DNA from: Sphingobacterium paludis
Lineage (GTDB): Bacteria > Bacteroidota > Bacteroidia > Sphingobacteriales > Sphingobacteriaceae
Reading direction: 5' to 3'
Assembly (NCBI RefSeq): GCF_004364125.1
Contig: NZ_SNZV01000003.1
Span: 186,001-250,000, forward strand
DNA: 64,000 nucleotides
How positions within the stretch are numbered: the first letter of the stretch is position 1; every line of letters begins with the position of its first letter. The position numbers were made by a program, and so were the translations under genes. The notes beneath the pieces are model-generated. The model saw only the letters and a list, made by a program, of their open reading frames with translations. It made no database searches and was not told where the DNA came from. This document shows positions 10,158-19,250 of the stretch, one piece after another.

Positions 10158-10194
10158 AACCCAGATAAGCGTACGTGTATCCTTATCTGGGTTT
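10158..10194 (+). terminator. Intrinsic terminator after the first PUL operon
   Basis: A perfect 12-bp stem (10158-10169 with 10182-10193, AACCCAGATAAG and its complement), 12-nt loop, 41 bp after the beta-helix gene stop. It is followed by a short T-rich run, so it may also serve the opposite strand. Confidence 0.75.
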
Positions 10195-10209
10195 AATCAA
10201 GCTTTATTG

Positions 10210-10425
10210 CTATACATAGAAACACGATGGAAACCAAACGGCCAATGCAACCTCGGAAAAGCCGATGGCAACTATAATCAACTTGGCATGTGGCGAACCC
10301 AAAATTTCAGCTACAATATGTTCATGACGGGGGACGGCTCCCAGTATTTTGCAATATAATCCGTTAACCACCCAAACGGATGCAATAACGATCGTAAGAA
10401 TGCTGTTTACCGCTTTTTTTGTCAT
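10210..10425 (-). pseudogene. Truncated DoxX-like membrane protein remnant
   Basis: A 71-residue minus-strand frame beginning ATG at 10425. Its sequence (SILTIVIASVWVVNGLYCKI, VPRHEHIVAEILG, IGFSEVALAVW) matches the first half of the DoxX-like family, which normally has about 120-130 residues and four membrane spans. The frame stops after the second span, and no continuation was recognised in the other two frames before the terminator at 10194. I therefore read it as a 3'-truncated relic. A short functional protein is possible but less likely. Confidence 0.6.
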
Positions 10426-10552
10426 GTACGTTAGGTGCGCAAAAAATATTATTCCTTAAATATAGAAAAAACTATGTGTTGCGCTAAAACCATATTGCCT
10501 GGAGGCGTTATCAATGACATTGCAACAAACTTATTTTGACTCAGCATTGCTT

Positions 10553-10593
10553 CCCAAAAAAACACAACAGCGGCAATTACTTCGTCGCTGTTG
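10553..10593 (-). terminator. Intrinsic terminator of the GH2 gene
   Basis: Read on the minus strand, an 8-bp stem CAACAGCG/CGCTGTTG (10593-10586 with 10572-10565) overlaps the last codons of the GH2 gene and is followed by a run of T residues (A-tract on the plus strand at about 10555-10562). Confidence 0.8.
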
Positions 10594-12397
10594 CGCTTTT
10601 AGCCCCTGCTTTTATTACAGCTTGGTTCACGGCCCGTATACGATCCAATTGCATTTTTTCCACCTGCCGATCGTAGGTCAATAAGCCATTGACCTCGTGT
10701 TCCACATCGGTAGTTTGTGTGTAAATCGCAACGCTTAGGCCTTTATAGCGGACGAGCTGCTCCACAAAGTCCATTAAGAATACGTAACGATCCGTTAATG
10801 CTGCCGTCGTTGGTTCATACGCATAGGCATTATTTTCCACCGGCCACATATGCCCACGGACAAACAGCCCCACACCACCAAACTCCCCCAGCGAAGCTGC
10901 ACGTTTGTCGTCCGGCTCTGATGCGCCTTTCGGCCCGACATAAATATGTGTATCTACAAAATCACCATTACCCGGATCACCGTAGGCCTTCTGGTAAGAT
11001 GGATTATTGTTGAAGCCTGAGTTGCCATTCACCAGCCGCGAAGGATCATATTGTTTAGTCCACGAGGTAATATTTTTCACGTCAAAGGCACCCCAATTTT
11101 CATTGAAAGGCACCCATGCAATGATAGATGGCGAATTGTAGTGTTGGTCGATAAGCGCTTGGTATTCCTCCCGGAACGCTTTTCGATAAATTGTGGTATC
11201 TTCATCCGGATACCACAGGCAAGGCATATCCTGCCAAACCAACAACCCCATTTTATCTGCCCAGTAGTAGAAACGTTGGTGTTCTGTTTTCATATGCTTC
11301 CGAATGAGGTTGTAGCCGGCTTTCTTGGTATATTCCATATCAAATTTAAGCGCTTCTTCTGTTGGGGCGGTCAATATGCCGTCCGGCCAATAGCCTTGAT
11401 CGAGAAGCCCCACCTGCATCACAAACTCGCCATTTAACAGCGGCCGTACAACGCCATTCACTTTTCCAAGATGAACATCACGCATACCAAAGTAGCTCTT
11501 CACTTCATCTACTAGGATTCCATCGTTGTTGTGAAGCGTCAACTTTAAATCGTAGAGAAAAGGATCGTCTGGCGACCATGCGTGCGGGTTTTCAATCGGG
11601 ATGTAGAAGGTTTCATCGGCCTGTGCTTTTACAGCGGGCAAGGCTTTATTTCCATGGTAAGCTATGGCAGAAATGGTTGCTTTACTCGATGTTTTGACTG
11701 CAACTTGAAGCCGCTTGCCAGCCAAATCAGGCAATACTTTGATGGCTTCAATATGTGTTTTGCTAACGGGTTCCAGCCACACGGATTGCCAAATGCCGGA
11801 AGAAAAGGTATAGTCGCCGCGCGGGCCATTCTTACCGGATGGATATTTACCGTCGTTTCTGTCGTGCGCTGCCAACACAATAGTATTTGCACCGCTTTTG
11901 AGTAAAGATGTAATGTTTAGCTGAAAAGCATCATAGCCGCCAGCATGGCTCCCCGCTTTTTGTCCATTAATAAATACCGTGGCATCATGGTCTACCGCCT
12001 CAAAATGCAAGATCACGTCTTTCCCGTTCCAAGCAGCTGGCAAATCGAATTGCCGCTTATACCACATATTGATTTCTTGTTTACGCTCGATTCCTGATAG
12101 GTAGGATTCCGGGCAATAAGGCACCAGAATAGTTTCTGCGTCCGCTTGAAAGACAACTTCTTTGTCTGGATGCAGGGCATTTGGTGCATCTTTTCCTCCT
12201 ATGTATGCCCATTTGCCATTTAGGCACTGCCAATCATTGCGCACCATTTGGGGTCTAGGGTATTCGGGCAAAGGTACTTCAGCACGCTTTGCGGCAGTCG
12301 TCCATCGGGTGGGAAGTTTGGCCTCCTGCGCGACCATCCGCTGGCTTAATGCAGACAGCAGGCACGCGACAAAGAAAAAGATGTTTATTCGCTTCAT
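10577..12397 (-). CDS. Glycoside hydrolase family 2 protein, secreted
   Basis: A 606-residue exported glycosidase with signal peptide 1-23 (MVAQ). Domains: sugar-binding jelly roll (about 50-210, WYKRQFDLPAAW...HFEAVDHDATVFINGQKAG), Ig-like linker (about 215-310) and TIM barrel (about 320-600). The GH2 acid/base is seen as E433 in WVPFNENWG and the nucleophile as E505 in SLGEFGG. The barrel is complete but the protein lacks the long C-terminal domains of LacZ-type enzymes. Substrate cannot be told (beta-galactoside, -glucuronide or -mannoside). It is convergent with the PUL and probably belongs to it functionally. A terminator overlaps its stop. Confidence 0.92.
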   Translation of the reverse strand: MKRINIFFFVACLLSALSQRMVAQEAKLPTRWTTAAKRAEVPLPEYPRPQMVRNDWQCLNGKWAYIGGKDAPNALHPDKEVVFQADAETILVPYCPESYLSGIERKQEINMWYKRQFDLPAAWNGKDVILHFEAVDHDATVFINGQKAGSHAGGYDAFQLNITSLLKSGANTIVLAAHDRNDGKYPSGKNGPRGDYTFSSGIWQSVWLEPVSKTHIEAIKVLPDLAGKRLQVAVKTSSKATISAIAYHGNKALPAVKAQADETFYIPIENPHAWSPDDPFLYDLKLTLHNNDGILVDEVKSYFGMRDVHLGKVNGVVRPLLNGEFVMQVGLLDQGYWPDGILTAPTEEALKFDMEYTKKAGYNLIRKHMKTEHQRFYYWADKMGLLVWQDMPCLWYPDEDTTIYRKAFREEYQALIDQHYNSPSIIAWVPFNENWGAFDVKNITSWTKQYDPSRLVNGNSGFNNNPSYQKAYGDPGNGDFVDTHIYVGPKGASEPDDKRAASLGEFGGVGLFVRGHMWPVENNAYAYEPTTAALTDRYVFLMDFVEQLVRYKGLSVAIYTQTTDVEHEVNGLLTYDRQVEKMQLDRIRAVNQAVIKAGAKSATATK

Positions 12398-12734
12398 GGT
12401 TTAGTTGATTGCTATTGAACGAGTGAATATAAACAACTAAATTGTTTTACGATCATGGCAGGCGTTATTTAACACATCAATAATCTAGCTGTAAACAGAT
12501 ATTTAGTATTAGTCTGCTACGTTGCAAACCCTTAAGATGTAAAGACGTTTGGAAGCTAAACTATATGTAAACGGGTAGCTACTGGGCTCGAGCTCCGCCA
12601 ATGGGGTAGAAAAGTGTTCGGCGCAGATAGCGGTGCAACACGTACGATGCTCAGGAGCAATGCATACCGATATCTGATATGTTAATTCTTTGTTAAATCG
12701 TTATAGCAGTAAGGGAGAATACGAAATTTAGTCT
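12398..12734. other. Spacer upstream of the GH2 gene
   Basis: About 340 bp upstream of the divergently read GH2 gene. I see no gene or clear hairpin in it. The stretch GTTAATTCTTTGTTAAATCG (12681-12700) recurs in slightly altered form upstream of the related small-RNA locus at 27375-27394, so the right part belongs to the control region of the RNA that follows. Confidence 0.5.
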
Positions 12735-12812
12735 TACATTTGAGCATTCATAATTAGGTTTATAATTGGTTAGTTAGTTTGGAAACCCTAAAGCTCCCCG
12801 CTTTAGGGTTTT
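12735..12812 (+). ncRNA. Putative small RNA, family A copy 1 (promoter, leader, CTCCCCG-loop hairpin)
   Basis: A TACATTTG -7 box at 12735-12742 is followed after 4 nt by a conserved A/T/G-rich leader (12747-12778) and a perfect 10-bp hairpin (12784-12793 with 12801-12810) with loop CTCCCCG, ending in TTTTCT. No reading frame fits. The same order of elements occurs at 27429-27510, and the leader plus hairpin occur again in the prophage at 44648-44710. The hairpin doubles as an intrinsic terminator. I infer a short transcript of about 65-70 nt; the family is not one I can name. Confidence 0.6.
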
Positions 12813-12925
12813 CTATGTATATGAAGTTTCGTTCTCTATCCGTTGTCAATCCACTATAAATGATTTCGTGTTTAATAATATGGAGAATGCTGCCACTTGC
12901 GATCGTATGGAACCGCCTTTACAAA

Positions 12926-13657
12926 TTACATATCATCTGCTACCGCCTGAGCACGTTTTTCTCCAGCCACTTTTAGTCGGTGTTTTTTGTACTCATCTTC
13001 TGTTAGCACGTTTTTTAAGAATGTACTATCTATACCCCCACTATTTAGCGACGCGTAAACCTTATCTGTGTTGAGGTACAAAATCACCGGAAAATCATCG
13101 GGTTTCACATGGTTTTTAATATTGGTTATAATTTCCTTGTGCGCGTGCTTCACCTGCTTGTGAAGCAGTCTGGACCAAAAGAATACCACCACATCCTTCC
13201 CCTCTGGTATATCCAGCTCATTGATGCCAAGCTTCTCCGTTAGATCGTCAACGTTCCATTGTTCGTAGTCTACTGGCGCTGCTGTTTTGGGTATATAATT
13301 AGCAAATCGATCATCGATATTCCATTTTAATTTCCCTACGCCACCCGGCGCCAAGCAGTTTACATGAAAAGAGCGTAGCTTTTTGTCGGCATCAAAATAG
13401 AGCATTTGTATCGGCTGTAGAGCAAACTTACTCTCTAACGAATCAAACAGTGTGGAATAACGTATTAGACCGGTGTCTGCTATCAGAATATCTTGTTTAG
13501 GACCGGGGTATTTAGCCAGTAGCGCGGAGGCGTTTTGCCTGTAACGACTTTCATCAAAATGCGCCACATGCTGTACCCCCATAAACCGCATCAGAATTGA
13601 TGTGCAGGAACTTAGGCTTATGCTTACTAAAGCAAGAAAGAAGCGTATGGTTTTCAT
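12926..13657 (-). CDS. Hypothetical lipoprotein
   Basis: A 243-residue protein with a lipoprotein signal (SISLSSC, Cys18), so it should be anchored in the envelope. No domain is recognised with confidence. The segment GKDVVVFFWSRLL followed by a predicted helix and PVILYLNTDKVY could be a thioredoxin-like alpha/beta fold, but no CxxC is present. It stands alone on the minus strand, with no close operon partner. Confidence 0.75.
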   Translation of the reverse strand: MKTIRFFLALVSISLSSCTSILMRFMGVQHVAHFDESRYRQNASALLAKYPGPKQDILIADTGLIRYSTLFDSLESKFALQPIQMLYFDADKKLRSFHVNCLAPGGVGKLKWNIDDRFANYIPKTAAPVDYEQWNVDDLTEKLGINELDIPEGKDVVVFFWSRLLHKQVKHAHKEIITNIKNHVKPDDFPVILYLNTDKVYASLNSGGIDSTFLKNVLTEDEYKKHRLKVAGEKRAQAVADDM

Positions 13658-13818
13658 GATTTTCGATTTAATCTTTTAATAGCCAGGGTTTGCGCAACAC
13701 GAATATACAGAATAAATTACAAAAAATAATGCTAAGAGAAATTTGCATTTAAAATACTATTCGATAAAATTTTTCAAAAAAACTTCACAAACTATTAATT
13801 AATTCGAATAACCAAGCG

Positions 13819-13845
13819 AAAAAAAAACAAAGACAATCTATTGTC
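13819..13845 (-). terminator. Intrinsic terminator of the S41 operon
   Basis: On the minus strand a short stem GACAA/TTGTC (13845-13841 with 13836-13832) spans the stop codon of the S41 gene and is followed by a T-rich tract (A-tract on the plus strand, 13820-13827). It marks the end of the four-gene minus-strand cluster. Confidence 0.65.
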
Positions 13846-15646
13846 GCCTATCAGCCCTGTTAATAAGCCTTTGCACCTGTTCCAGAACCGGGTCCTTGCC
13901 CTGTAGATAATCTCCAATTGTTGGAATAATCTCGTAGTCTGGAATCAGGCCCCGGCCAAAGGGTACGCTTTTGTCCGGAGTATCCACAATAAACTTGATC
14001 AGAGGAATGCGACCGGATAGACCGGAGTTGGGCAAGGTGAAATTTAAAAAGTAACCGCTGCTATTGCCATAGTATCCACCTCCGGTTTCTTCGCCGAGGA
14101 ACACGGCCGATGTGTGGTTTTTCGCAAGCGCCGCAAATTCTGAGCCTCCAGAAAACGTCAATCCTCCCGTCAATATAAATATCCGACCAGAAAAATGCCA
14201 AGGGCTCGGACTTAGGCCCTCATAAGTACCAGGGATATTTACAAATCGACCATCCACATCACGAAAAAATTCACGACCCATCTTTGCGCGGAGCACGCTG
14301 TCTTTGCCGCTATAATCTGTCATCGAGGTAAACGAAAAGCTATCCGCAGGAACTTCAACGTACCGATACTTCGTATACTTTTTATCAATGAGGTACGACA
14401 TTAATATATCTTCCATCCCTTGAGCGCCACCCTCATTCTTTCGAAGATCGATCACGAGGTTGTTGATCCGCAGATCATGAATTTTTTGAAAAGCACTATC
14501 CATTTTACTTTTAAAGCCTGCCTTGCCTCCTGGATACCAGTTGGTGCCAAAATCATTGATCGTCAGTCGTGCGTAAGCGGACAGGCTATCCATTTCGATC
14601 TGCAACGGTTCTTTGAAATACAGCAGTGGATTTACGTTTTTAAACGATTTACGCATCTTACTATACGTTTTTGAAGACACAGCAGGAATTTGTATGGATA
14701 CCGTTTTCGAGGTTGCTGGCTTTATGACGTGTAGCGCATACGTATCGCATAGGCCGTACAAACGAAGAAGGTAGCTGGAAAAGATGTCTTCTACCCATCG
14801 CATTTTACTGGTGATATTATAGCCGTCGGCCGGTTCAATAGCAAACATGCGTTGAAGAACATCTTCCGTCTTCAGGCCATTGATGGCCGTAATTTCAGCA
14901 CCCTTTAGCGTAGCATCGCTACTCTCCAATACATACACCTTACCATCGATTATTTTCACCAATAGCGGAAGGTAGGTGCCATATTGCCTAAAATAATTAT
15001 TTGTTTCGTCTGATAAGCGAATGGAGGCATGCCCCTCTCGGGTTTGCATAGTAAACGGTGCTACCAGGTTGTAAAAGTTCAACGCGGTCATTCCATCCAC
15101 AATCAATGCACGCTGCTCCCTGTAAAGACTATCAAACTCCGCGAAAGTATGATACCAAAGGCCTAATCTAGTTTCCAAATAGGCGTTTCGTAACATCATG
15201 AAATCCGCCTCCAATGCGTGTTTTGTAAAACGTGTCAAGGTATCGGTTATGCTGGTGGTGCGCAAACGAAATGAGCCCTCTGCCGTATTTTCTTTGTAAT
15301 CGAGCGGATGAATGGACAACGTGTAGTAGGCCGAAGAATCTGGCGAATACACCAGCTTTTCCAGGCCGAAGCGGCCATTTGGCGAATCTTTTTCGGCGAG
15401 TAATTTTCCTTTACTGTCCATCAGTGTGAGCGAAAGGTCTATACCATGCTGCTCAACCGCTATTTGGTATACACGATCTTTAAGGAGGTAATATCGTGCC
15501 CTATAGGGTTCATGCATCCGGATGGCTTGCTCTACTTCGTTATGATTTACGGCTAAAGTTTCTTTTTCCTGCGCTAACGAGAACGTCCAAAATAACAACG
15601 CACATCCCAACAGCAAAATACGAAACAACATGTCTTTTAGTTTCAT
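13838..15646 (-). CDS. S41-family serine peptidase with N-terminal PPC-like domain
   Basis: A 602-residue exported protein, signal peptide 1-25 (SLAQ). Residues about 30-130 resemble a bacterial pre-peptidase C-terminal-like beta-sandwich (YYLLKDRVYQIAVEQHGIDLSLTLMD). Then come a tricorn-core-like region and the S41 catalytic region from about 355: NLVIDLRKNEGG at 396-407 and the nucleophile region TGGLTFSGGSEF with S499. S41 enzymes cleave C-terminal regions of proteins, here presumably in the periplasm or outside. It is the last gene of a minus-strand run with an AraC regulator and two more S41 genes. Confidence 0.87.
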   Translation of the reverse strand: MKLKDMLFRILLLGCALLFWTFSLAQEKETLAVNHNEVEQAIRMHEPYRARYYLLKDRVYQIAVEQHGIDLSLTLMDSKGKLLAEKDSPNGRFGLEKLVYSPDSSAYYTLSIHPLDYKENTAEGSFRLRTTSITDTLTRFTKHALEADFMMLRNAYLETRLGLWYHTFAEFDSLYREQRALIVDGMTALNFYNLVAPFTMQTREGHASIRLSDETNNYFRQYGTYLPLLVKIIDGKVYVLESSDATLKGAEITAINGLKTEDVLQRMFAIEPADGYNITSKMRWVEDIFSSYLLRLYGLCDTYALHVIKPATSKTVSIQIPAVSSKTYSKMRKSFKNVNPLLYFKEPLQIEMDSLSAYARLTINDFGTNWYPGGKAGFKSKMDSAFQKIHDLRINNLVIDLRKNEGGAQGMEDILMSYLIDKKYTKYRYVEVPADSFSFTSMTDYSGKDSVLRAKMGREFFRDVDGRFVNIPGTYEGLSPSPWHFSGRIFILTGGLTFSGGSEFAALAKNHTSAVFLGEETGGGYYGNSSGYFLNFTLPNSGLSGRIPLIKFIVDTPDKSVPFGRGLIPDYEIIPTIGDYLQGKDPVLEQVQRLINRADRRQ

Positions 15647-15674
15647 CGTGCCAAAACTAACGCATTATCGGGAT

Positions 15675-16466
15675 TTAAAATTGTACGATATTGAACGCGC
15701 TGTTGCGATAAACCCCGGGGGATACCCCCACTATCTTTTTAAATTCGCGCGTGAGATGGGGAACATCGTAAAATCCGGTTGACACGGCAACTTCCAACAA
15801 ATCATCAGCATGCAAGAGCAGATCTTTCGCGGCCTCGATTCTTTTTTGGATAACATAGCGATTGGGCGTAAGTCCTGTTTCCTGCTTAAATAACCGCAGA
15901 AACTTAAATGAATCCATTCCGAATTTTTTTGCGGTATCCGCTAAAGAAAAACTTTGCTGCCGGTGCTCATCTAAAAATTCGTGAAACAAACGCAGGTCGC
16001 TGCTTTTAAACGTAGAAGGAACGGCATACTTCTGCACCAACACTGCTAGGCAGTTCAGCATCCGCCTTTCATATTGCGCAGCGGTGTCTGAAGGCTTGCG
16101 ACTAAGTGAAAGAAATTCCAAAAACAACGCTTCGTCATAGATCACCTTTTCCTCAAAGAAAACATCTGCTTCGCCATTCATGCTTTTAAGCACATCCGGT
16201 GCGACGTAAAACGTAGTGAAAGTATTTCCCATAATTTGCTCGCAAGGCGTGGCGTGCACCTCCTGTGGATTCGTAATGCACAAGTTGCCTATTGGCGCGC
16301 GAAGTACTTTACCCGGCAGTTTCACGGAAAACGTTTGATTCAGGATCAGCGCAATATTAAACGTATCATGCGTATGGTCGGGAAAATCCAGCCGATGATG
16401 CTGAGCATATAAAATTTCCATGCCATCCAACATGTGCAATCTTTTAAAATCATTGCGACTCCTCAT
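15675..16466 (-). CDS. AraC-family transcriptional regulator
   Basis: 263 residues: an N-terminal cupin-like sensing domain (about 15-140, with HRLDFPDHTHDTFNIALIL as the ligand-pocket strand pair) and a C-terminal double helix-turn-helix (about 165-258, SLADTAKKFGMDSFKFLRLF and FYDVPHLTREFKKIVGVSPG). Two internal ATGs (residues 12 and 16) are possible starts. It sits 28 bp upstream of one S41 gene and 59 bp downstream of another, so it probably controls this peptidase cluster. The effector is unknown. Confidence 0.9.
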   Translation of the reverse strand: MRSRNDFKRLHMLDGMEILYAQHHRLDFPDHTHDTFNIALILNQTFSVKLPGKVLRAPIGNLCITNPQEVHATPCEQIMGNTFTTFYVAPDVLKSMNGEADVFFEEKVIYDEALFLEFLSLSRKPSDTAAQYERRMLNCLAVLVQKYAVPSTFKSSDLRLFHEFLDEHRQQSFSLADTAKKFGMDSFKFLRLFKQETGLTPNRYVIQKRIEAAKDLLLHADDLLEVAVSTGFYDVPHLTREFKKIVGVSPGVYRNSAFNIVQF

Positions 16467-16525
16467 AGGCTAAACAGAATATGGTCTATCGTTCCGAAAA
16501 CAAAAAACATGAACTGTGCTCCGCA

Positions 16526-17596
16526 TTATTTCCCTGTCGAACCTTCTCGAAGAAAACCGAGCGCGGCATCAATATATTTCGCTTTCACGGCAGCATCCGT
16601 CTTTTTTAGTTTTTGCAAGTCGGCGTCCAGTACAACGAGCCTATCGGGCGCAATCCCTTCGCCAATGGCATAGCGCTTCCCGCTGCGATCTTTCAACACA
16701 TCTGTTGTTAGATTGAGTAAATAACTTTTAGCAAGCGGATAGGCTGTATTTCCAGAGGTCAATCCATTCGTTTGTTGACCAATCACTGTAACATTTTTTT
16801 GCCCTTTAAAGGCGGCAACGAAAAATTCACCTGAGCTAGCCGTCTTTTGGCTAGTTAATAAAATGATAGGAATATCCGTATGGCTGAGCTTGACCGGGTG
16901 TAATGATACATCGTTTAATTTAAATAATTCAAACAACCTTTCTTCAAACTTCTCTCCGTTTGTTTGCCACATTATTCTGGTCTGTTTCTCTTCTTGGCCT
17001 CGGCTGTTCAGAAAGGAATGTATAGTATCTTGATCGATTAGCGCATACATTTGCCATAACATAGGTATAATAGATCCGCCATCATTTTCTGTCACATCAA
17101 AAATCCATGCTTCCGGATTCCTAGCATCCAGCTCCTGCAATTGGCTTCCTATCGTTTCAATGTATTTTCTATATTCTAACGCTACACCGGGAATATTGAC
17201 ATATGCAAATCGTCCTTCCAATAAGTCGCTTTTAAAATGAAGGGGCGGATAGCCCGCTTCTTCGTACGTTATGTGCGCAAACTTTTCCAAGAAATCCAGC
17301 TCATCTTCATCCTCTTCGTCAGCTTCTATATACGAAATAGAGGAGTGGTGATCCTTTAATTTCTTCAGGAAGCTCTTGAAATGAGGTTTCAGCGCACTGA
17401 TTTCTGAGATATTCTTTGTTTCCTCTAACAGCGCCGTGCGTCCGGAATCTAAATCGATTGTATGCCGCATATAGGCATGATCTTGAATCAATTCGATAAA
17501 TTCGGATACCAAAGCACGCGTATTGGGGGCTTGTCCATAAGCTGCTTGCCAAAGCAAAGTAATGCTTGAAAACGTAAGGATTACAAGGATCTTCAT
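16526..17596 (-). CDS. S41-family serine peptidase
   Basis: 356 residues with signal peptide (about 1-21, AYGQ). S41 signatures are the strand AWIFDVTENDGGSIIPMLWQ and the nucleophile motif LLTSQKTASSGEFFVAAF. No PDZ domain is visible, so this is a short S41 variant. It lies in a four-gene minus-strand cluster with an AraC regulator downstream and another S41 gene upstream. Sequence differs greatly from the two neighbouring S41 proteins, so this is a functional grouping rather than a recent tandem duplication. Confidence 0.88.
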   Translation of the reverse strand: MKILVILTFSSITLLWQAAYGQAPNTRALVSEFIELIQDHAYMRHTIDLDSGRTALLEETKNISEISALKPHFKSFLKKLKDHHSSISYIEADEEDEDELDFLEKFAHITYEEAGYPPLHFKSDLLEGRFAYVNIPGVALEYRKYIETIGSQLQELDARNPEAWIFDVTENDGGSIIPMLWQMYALIDQDTIHSFLNSRGQEEKQTRIMWQTNGEKFEERLFELFKLNDVSLHPVKLSHTDIPIILLTSQKTASSGEFFVAAFKGQKNVTVIGQQTNGLTSGNTAYPLAKSYLLNLTTDVLKDRSGKRYAIGEGIAPDRLVVLDADLQKLKKTDAAVKAKYIDAALGFLREGSTGK

Positions 17597-17717
17597 TATG
17601 TATATATCGGTTTTTGTAGTCGTTGCTGCAATAATACTTTTTTTAATCTATAATGTCGGAATATTTTGCATCTACTTTAGAAAACGCTCCAACACGCTTG
17701 AAAAATAGTTTTTTGGA

Positions 17718-18965
17718 TCACTTACCGTCAAGTACCGATAAAACCTCCTCTATCCAATCGCTATCATATGGTAAATAGACGTCGGGTTCCACGCCAATGC
17801 CTTCATACGGTAAATAGTGCTTCCAGCCTTCTTTCATGTCTGTAAAAGCTATCTTAAAAAAGCCCGAGGGTGTCTTTAACTCTCTGCCGGTATTACGTCC
17901 ATAGGTAAGCACCCCACCGGTGCGGTCACCAAAGACCTTCACATTTGGCAAAGCCTTCAAACGTATTACAAACTGCTCTGCATTACTCCACGTTCTACGA
18001 TCTACAAGCACATGCAAACAACCACTGTATGTTGAAAGGATCTGATACAATTTGTTGGAATTCTTATTTCCGCCACCACTATTTCCGCGGACGTCTACGA
18101 TCAAATGCTTAGCGAGATCGATATTGCGGAGTTTTTCATAAAACAAGATTGCCTCATTAAGCTTCGGTTCGGATGCGCTAAAAGATGGTATACAAACATA
18201 GTCCACATCCTGCGTCAATTTTCTAAAGCCATAGTCGACGCGTTGTGTCTCCATGGGAAATTTACCAAGCGAACGATTTTTTTTAGACCAGCCGGACGAC
18301 AAGAGCAAACCTTCTTTAAAGTATTCCGGCACAGACAGCATCTGTTTATCTACATATGCCCCCATAAACATGCGAAACCCTTTATCGCCTCGAGGGATCA
18401 GCGAAAAAATCACTTCGCCCCGAGACCAAGCAGGAAGTTTCGACCGTAATACAATACCTTTGTAATGAGCCGCCTGTTTGTATAAAGCAATTTCTACTAT
18501 ATTTTTATAGTGATAGATGCCCGTTAGCTCCTTCGTATCTGTTTCGGAAAGGACTGTTTCCAAACTGTCTAAATTCATTTGAATGTTCGGAAAGATGTGC
18601 TTGTTGTCGGCATGCATCTTTGCCAGTGTAGACGAGTCTTTCAAATCTTCTAAGCTATACTTCGGAGAGTTTCCAATAATGCTATTATGAAAATCCAGTA
18701 CCTCATCCATCAATTCATGATAGTCCATGTAGGCGTTAAATTTTGATACGCTATCATCGCTTGTCTTGAGCAGTCTCTGATAGCACTCGTCGACCTGCTT
18801 ATGCCGATCAGCCTGCGTCTTATAAGAAGCAGACTGCTTCAGATGCGTGTAAATAAATGCTATGTCTTTTGCATACATCTGTTTAGACAACTGCTGGCCA
18901 AATGTTTGATTTGCACAAACAACAAAAATAAGGACACTACAGCACTTCATGGTTAGGTTATTCAT
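17718..18965 (-). CDS. S41-family serine peptidase
   Basis: 415 residues from the ATG at 18965 (an alternative ATG is 15 nt further in, at 18950); the frame is open upstream to a TTG at 19148 but that adds a non-signal-like leader. A signal peptide ends at NQTFGQ. S41 features are HLIVDVRGNSGGGNKNSN and the nucleophile motif DRRTWSNAEQFVIRL. Upstream at 19094-19134 lies a striking pair of palindromes that probably controls this gene. First gene of the minus-strand S41/AraC cluster. Confidence 0.85.
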   Translation of the reverse strand: MNNLTMKCCSVLIFVVCANQTFGQQLSKQMYAKDIAFIYTHLKQSASYKTQADRHKQVDECYQRLLKTSDDSVSKFNAYMDYHELMDEVLDFHNSIIGNSPKYSLEDLKDSSTLAKMHADNKHIFPNIQMNLDSLETVLSETDTKELTGIYHYKNIVEIALYKQAAHYKGIVLRSKLPAWSRGEVIFSLIPRGDKGFRMFMGAYVDKQMLSVPEYFKEGLLLSSGWSKKNRSLGKFPMETQRVDYGFRKLTQDVDYVCIPSFSASEPKLNEAILFYEKLRNIDLAKHLIVDVRGNSGGGNKNSNKLYQILSTYSGCLHVLVDRRTWSNAEQFVIRLKALPNVKVFGDRTGGVLTYGRNTGRELKTPSGFFKIAFTDMKEGWKHYLPYEGIGVEPDVYLPYDSDWIEEVLSVLDGK

Positions 18966-19093
18966 CCTGTCTAAATTACGATAATATGGACAACGATAGT
19001 ACATATCCGCCGTAAAAAGCAAACGATTCTTTTTCGGTATCGGATGATGGAAACGATCTGGAATTCCACCTATCTTGTACTTTTTGTTCAGTT

Positions 19094-19134
19094 GCGGACA
19101 TCCCACTGTTCGCTGGCGTACACGCACTGTTCGC
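19094..19134 (-). promoter_or_regulatory. Tandem palindromic operator upstream of the S41 cluster
   Basis: Two near-palindromes in a row: GCGGACA-N6-TGTTCGC (19094-19113) and GCGTACA-N5-TGTTCGC (19116-19134). The right halves are part of an exact 11-bp repeat CACTGTTCGCT spaced exactly 21 bp (19104 and 19125), so two dimers would bind on the same DNA face, about 130-170 bp before the S41 start. The layout looks like an enhancer-type activator site; I could not find a convincing sigma-54 promoter (GG-N10-GC) between it and the gene. Confidence 0.6.
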
Positions 19135-19250
19135 TCGATAAAATACAAGTCGCTAAAAAGCAGCTTCTTATCATTTCTGGCAGCGGCGTTGCATACATCC
19201 TAACATGAAACAGGTACGAAAGGCGTTCGCTTAGCGAACAAGACAGATCC

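Noticed and set aside
18966..19093. Sigma-54 promoter between the palindromes and the S41 gene
   Set aside because: No GG-N10-GC arrangement with acceptable flanking bases was found.
17718..19148. Longer S41 reading with TTG start at 19148
   Set aside because: The added 61 residues are not signal-like and would overlap the double-palindrome operator; ATG at 18965 gives a proper signal peptide.
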